Below, one piece after another: positions 4,260-6,447 of a DNA stretch of 6,447 nucleotides. The first letter of the stretch is position 1. Every line of letters starts with the position of its first letter. This stretch comes from Pseudomonadota bacterium (lineage in GTDB: Bacteria > Pseudomonadota > Alphaproteobacteria > Rhizobiales > Tepidamorphaceae): contig JAEWYT010000059.1 of the NCBI GenBank assembly GCA_023458595.1, forward strand, positions 1 to 6,447, written 5' to 3'. Both the position numbers and the translations under genes were made by a program. The notes under the pieces were generated by a model, which was not told the origin of the DNA, searched no databases, and saw only the letters and a program-made list of their open reading frames with translations.

Positions 4260-5549
4260 TCAGCTCGCGCCGAACTTCATCAGCTTGATGGCGTCGAAGT
4301 CCTGCACGCCGCCGCCGACGCGCTTGGTGGTGTAGAACAGCACGTAGGGCTTGGCCGAATAGGGATCGCGCAGGATGCGCACCCCGAGACGATCCACCAC
4401 CAGATAGCCGCGGCGGAAGTCGCCGAAGGCGATCGCCAGTTCGTCCGTGCCGATGTCCGGCATGTCCTCGGCCTCGGCCACGGGGAAGTTGAGCAGCGAG
4501 GCCGTGCCGCCGGCCTGGGCGGCGGGCTGCCAGATGTAGTTGCCGTCGGCGTCCTTGATCTTGCGGATCTCGCCCTGCGTGCGCCGGCTCATCACCCAGG
4601 TCGCGTTCTGCCGGTAGCCGGCCTTCAGGGCATAGACGAGGTCGATCAGCACGTCGGAGGGATCGGAGGCCGGGAAGGCGCCGGCGACGCCGGTGGCGAC
4701 ATAGCCGAGATTGCCCCAGCTCCACGAGGACTCGGCGACCGTTGCATATGCAAGGAAGCCCTTCGGCTTGTTGGTTCCATCGCCGGCGACGAAGGCCGCG
4801 CCCTCCTGCTCGGCGAAGGCGACCTGCACTTCGCCGGCGATCCACGCGTCGATGTCGACGGCGGAGTCGTCGAGCAGCGTCTGGGTCGCCGCCGGCATGG
4901 CGTAGAGCTCCATCGCCGGGAAGGTGAGCTCGGCGAGCGTTCCGGTATCGGTCTCGGGCCGCACCGCCGTCTCGCCGACCCAGCCGGTCGCCGGGCCGGT
5001 GACGGCGAACGGCTTCTTGTAGACCGACGCCGAGATCTCGCGCACGCCGGCGATCGCCCGGATGGGGGAAGCCTGCGACAAGAGCCGGCCGATCTCGCGC
5101 TCGGTCTCGTCGGGCACGAGATAGCCGCCGTCGGCGTCGGAGGCGACGGACATCGCCTTCGCCTCGAGCGCGCGCAGCTGCGTCTCCGCGCCGTGGCGCA
5201 CGTAGCCGTCGAAGGCGGCCTTGTGCTGCAGCGCCGACAGCGAGGTCTCGCCCCGCTCGCCCGACAGGGCCGGGCGGCGCGACTTCAGCACGAGGGAGTC
5301 GACGAGGCGCTTGTGCTCGTCGAGGGCGCGGTTGATGCGCTCCATCTTCTCCGTCGTCACCACGTCGGCGTCGACGCGGCTCTCGATCTGCGCCAGGCGC
5401 TCGTCGTTCGCCTCCTTGAAGGCCTCGAAGGCCATCATGAACTCGTCGAAGGCCTCGACCACCTCGAGGCTGGTCGGCCCGTCGGCGGTCTCCTCCTCCT
5501 TGCGGGAGCGGGGCCTCGACATCCGGGATCGGGGGAAGTGTCGCGTCAT
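4260..5549 (-). CDS. GTA/phage HK97-family major capsid protein (gp5)
   Basis: This is the major capsid protein, which forms the icosahedral shell (Rcc01687-like, HK97 fold). The product has 429 residues. After a basic N-terminus comes a charged coiled-coil scaffolding (delta) region at about 29-92, with EAFDEFMMAFEAFKEANDER and TTEKMERINRALDEHKRLVD. A linker around 93-107, rich in Gly/Ser/Arg, is where the prohead protease would cut. The mature domain has the hallmark GGYLVPDETE at 141-150, IGRLLSQASPIR, WVGET, and a C-terminal DRLGVRILRDPYSAKPYVLF and GGGVQDFDAIKLMKFG. The start is ATG 5547-5549, with AAAGGA 10 nt upstream. It adds a short basic extension compared with the second ATG at residue 10, which has no Shine-Dalgarno sequence. 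Gaps with repeats lie on both sides. Confidence 0.96.
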   Translation of the reverse strand: MTRHFPRSRMSRPRSRKEEETADGPTSLEVVEAFDEFMMAFEAFKEANDERLAQIESRVDADVVTTEKMERINRALDEHKRLVDSLVLKSRRPALSGERGETSLSALQHKAAFDGYVRHGAETQLRALEAKAMSVASDADGGYLVPDETEREIGRLLSQASPIRAIAGVREISASVYKKPFAVTGPATGWVGETAVRPETDTGTLAELTFPAMELYAMPAATQTLLDDSAVDIDAWIAGEVQVAFAEQEGAAFVAGDGTNKPKGFLAYATVAESSWSWGNLGYVATGVAGAFPASDPSDVLIDLVYALKAGYRQNATWVMSRRTQGEIRKIKDADGNYIWQPAAQAGGTASLLNFPVAEAEDMPDIGTDELAIAFGDFRRGYLVVDRLGVRILRDPYSAKPYVLFYTTKRVGGGVQDFDAIKLMKFGAS

Positions 5550-5559
5550 GAGGTTGGGG

Positions 5560-5565
5560 TCCTTT
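5560..5565 (-). promoter_or_regulatory. Shine-Dalgarno AAAGGA of the capsid gene
   Basis: AAAGGA with a 10-nt spacer to ATG 5547-5549 favours the longer capsid start over the ATG at residue 10 (5520-5522). Confidence 0.55.
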
Positions 5566-5618
5566 GGTTCGGGGTTTGGGAGATCCGGTCGGCGGCGCTC
5601 GCCGCGGCGCGGCCGTGT

Positions 5619-5643
5619 GGGCCCTGGATCAAGTCCAGGGCAC
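5619..5643. repeat. Main palindrome, forward orientation
   Basis: Same 8-bp stem and right flank (ACGCGGTT) as 2179-2203. It forms a head-to-head pair with the copy at 5724-5750, in the 218-base gene-free gap between the capsid gene and the GIY-YIG gene. Confidence 0.85.
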
Positions 5644-5723
5644 GCGGTTTTTTCGGGCTGAGTCGGAGCGCCTGGTAGCGGCGTCCGTTGTTGCGCCTCG
5701 ACTTCGCGTCAAACACAAGTCTC

Positions 5724-5750
5724 GTGCCCTGGACTTGATCCAGGGCCCAC
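5724..5750. repeat. Main palindrome, reverse orientation
   Basis: Reverse complement of the copy at 5619-5643 including the outer flanks (CGTG... and ...CCCAC). It lies about 18 bases beyond the stop codon of the GIY-YIG gene, where it can act as its 3' hairpin. Confidence 0.85.
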
Positions 5751-5767
5751 GGGGCGGTGCCGCGTCT

Positions 5768-6058
5768 TCACCGGTTGATGCTGTCGAACAGGTCCCGCCA
5801 CTCGGGATTGGCCGCCTCGATCAACTCGATCTTCCATTGCCGCCGCCACCCTTTCAGCTGGTGCTCGCGGCGGCGGGCGTCGTCGAGATCGGCGAAGTGC
5901 TCGAGATGGACGAGGCGCGTCACGCCGTACTTGCGGGTGAAGCCGTCGGCTCGGCCTTCCCGGTGCTCCGACATGCGGCGCGCGATATTGGCCGTCACGC
6001 CGACATAGAGCGTGCCGTGCGTCCTGCTGGCGAGAATGTAAACCCAATAGCCGTTCAC
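5768..6058 (-). CDS. Small GIY-YIG nuclease family protein
   Basis: This is a stand-alone GIY-YIG domain protein of the short (about 90-100 residue) bacterial type, expected to be a DNA endonuclease or DNA-repair-like enzyme; the true substrate of this subgroup is not known. Using GTG 6056-6058 as start gives 96 residues beginning NGYWVYILASR after the initiator. The GIY and YIG elements appear as VYI (6-8) and LYVG (17-20), the catalytic-type Arg as R27/R28, and the Glu of RREHQLKGW as E65. The C-terminal NPEWRDLF is typical. The active site therefore looks intact. The frame is open upstream to about 6424, but that part only translates repeats and is not counted. There is no Shine-Dalgarno sequence at the GTG. 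Palindromes in opposite orientations flank the gene (5724-5750 and 6079-6102). It is not a usual member of RcGTA clusters. Confidence 0.88.
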   Translation of the reverse strand: MNGYWVYILASRTHGTLYVGVTANIARRMSEHREGRADGFTRKYGVTRLVHLEHFADLDDARRREHQLKGWRRQWKIELIEAANPEWRDLFDSINR

Positions 6059-6078
6059 CCGGGGAGCAGACGCCGCAA

Positions 6079-6343
6079 TGGGCCCTGGATCAAGTCCAGG
6101 GGTGAGGCGCGGTCCGCGCGAGCGGACGAAACGCGTCGCGTTTCGAGTGCCGAACGCCCGAGGCCGGAGCCGAGGGCCGGGCATGCGGCACGGCGGAATG
6201 GGCCCTGGATCAAGTCCAGGGGTGAGGCGCGGTCCGCGCGAGCGGACGAAACGCGTCGCGTTTCGAGTGCCGAACGCCCGAGGCCGGAAGCCGAGGGCCG
6301 GGCATGCGGCACGGTGGGATGGGCCCTGGATCAAGTCCAGGGC
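6079..6343. repeat. 120-bp tandem repeat (two full copies plus a partial third)
   Basis: Copy 1 is 6079-6198 (120 bp) and copy 2 is 6199-6319 (121 bp). A third copy starts at 6320 and keeps only the palindrome (to about 6343). The two full copies differ by a one-base insertion (AGGCCGGAGC against AGGCCGGAAGC) and two substitutions near the end. Each unit holds the main palindrome, then hairpin GTCCGC/GCGGAC (6112-6117/6122-6127 in copy 1) and hairpin CGAAACGC/GCGTTTCG (6127-6134/6138-6145). The unit then ends in GC-rich sequence. It lies upstream of the GIY-YIG gene and no promoter is evident in it. Confidence 0.92.
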
Positions 6344-6447
6344 ACGAGATCTTTGTCTGCCGCGGGGATCGAAGCCGAACATGGGGCTCTTGCGGCGCAG
6401 CCTTCGGGACACCGACCAAACCACACGAAAGACCGCGTGCCCTGGAC
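6344..6447. repeat. Gene-free end of window with a cut-off palindrome
   Basis: No gene is recognised. The last 11 bases (GTGCCCTGGAC) are the start of a reverse-orientation main palindrome that continues beyond the window. It faces the forward copy at 6320-6343 across about 93 bases, the same arrangement as 5619/5724. Confidence 0.7.

Noticed and set aside
4119..5678. A 519-codon open frame on the plus strand opposite the capsid gene
   Set aside because: It is antisense to a clear HK97 capsid gene. Its product is a low-complexity Gly/Ala/Arg/Val-rich string of the kind produced by GC-rich antisense codons, with no family features, and it runs through repeats at both ends.
6055..6312. An 85-codon minus-strand open frame inside the tandem repeat
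   Set aside because: It is made almost wholly of two translated copies of the 120-bp repeat.
6079..6343. CRISPR array
   Set aside because: The unit is 120 bp, contiguous, with no separate unique spacers and only two full copies; it is a tandem duplication of a hairpin element.
6059..6424. N-terminal extension of the GIY-YIG frame giving 218 residues
   Set aside because: The added part translates the tandem repeats and palindromes (recurring RALDLIQGP/GLDPGP-like words) and has no match to the usual short GIY-YIG proteins, which begin near the NGYWVYIL motif.

Overview
The window is a very GC-rich stretch, estimated by eye at around 70% G+C. It carries the head-tail part of an RcGTA-like gene transfer agent (GTA) cluster, a domesticated prophage found in Alphaproteobacteria. 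All genes recognised lie on the minus strand, so the cluster reads from high to low coordinates. The gene order, the GTA-type families (gp10 and the Rcc01693-like small protein) and the abundant intergenic palindromes point to an alphaproteobacterium, most likely of the Hyphomicrobiales (Rhizobiales). The genus cannot be named from this window.

Layout in transcription order. At 6059-6447 there is no gene. It holds a 120-bp tandem repeat plus palindromes. A small GIY-YIG nuclease gene follows (5768-6058), sitting where the cluster's upstream side (prohead protease and portal) would be expected to begin. A gap (5550-5767) carries a head-to-head pair of palindromes. Next come the HK97-fold major capsid protein (4260-5549), a gap with a large inverted repeat (3956-4259), and a tightly coupled block of four genes with 4-nt overlaps: adaptor (gp6), stopper/head closure (gp7), an unassigned 64-residue ORF, and tail terminator (gp8). 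After another repeat-filled gap (2120-2455) come the tail tube protein (gp9, 1706-2119), a repeat-filled gap (about 1375-1705), gp10 and the Rcc01693-like protein (a likely 4-nt overlap), a repeat-filled gap (360-790), and the 5' part of the tape-measure-like gp11, which runs off the window at base 1.

Together these proteins would build the capsid shell, the connector stack between portal and tail, the tail tube and the proteins that control tail assembly. The connector genes are translationally coupled. The other junctions have been entered by chromosomal REP/BIME-like palindromes, which is unusual for a compact phage operon and fits long residence in the host genome.

The points most worth a second look are: the 64-residue ORF with a strong Shine-Dalgarno sequence and ATGA overlaps on both sides; the Rcc01693-like gene with no ATG, GTG or TTG start; the GIY-YIG gene bracketed by oppositely oriented palindromes; and a two-hairpin repeat whose distant, inverted copy shows a compensatory base-pair change. 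I see no evidence for a wholly new system. The window is a recognisable GTA locus with some unusual details.
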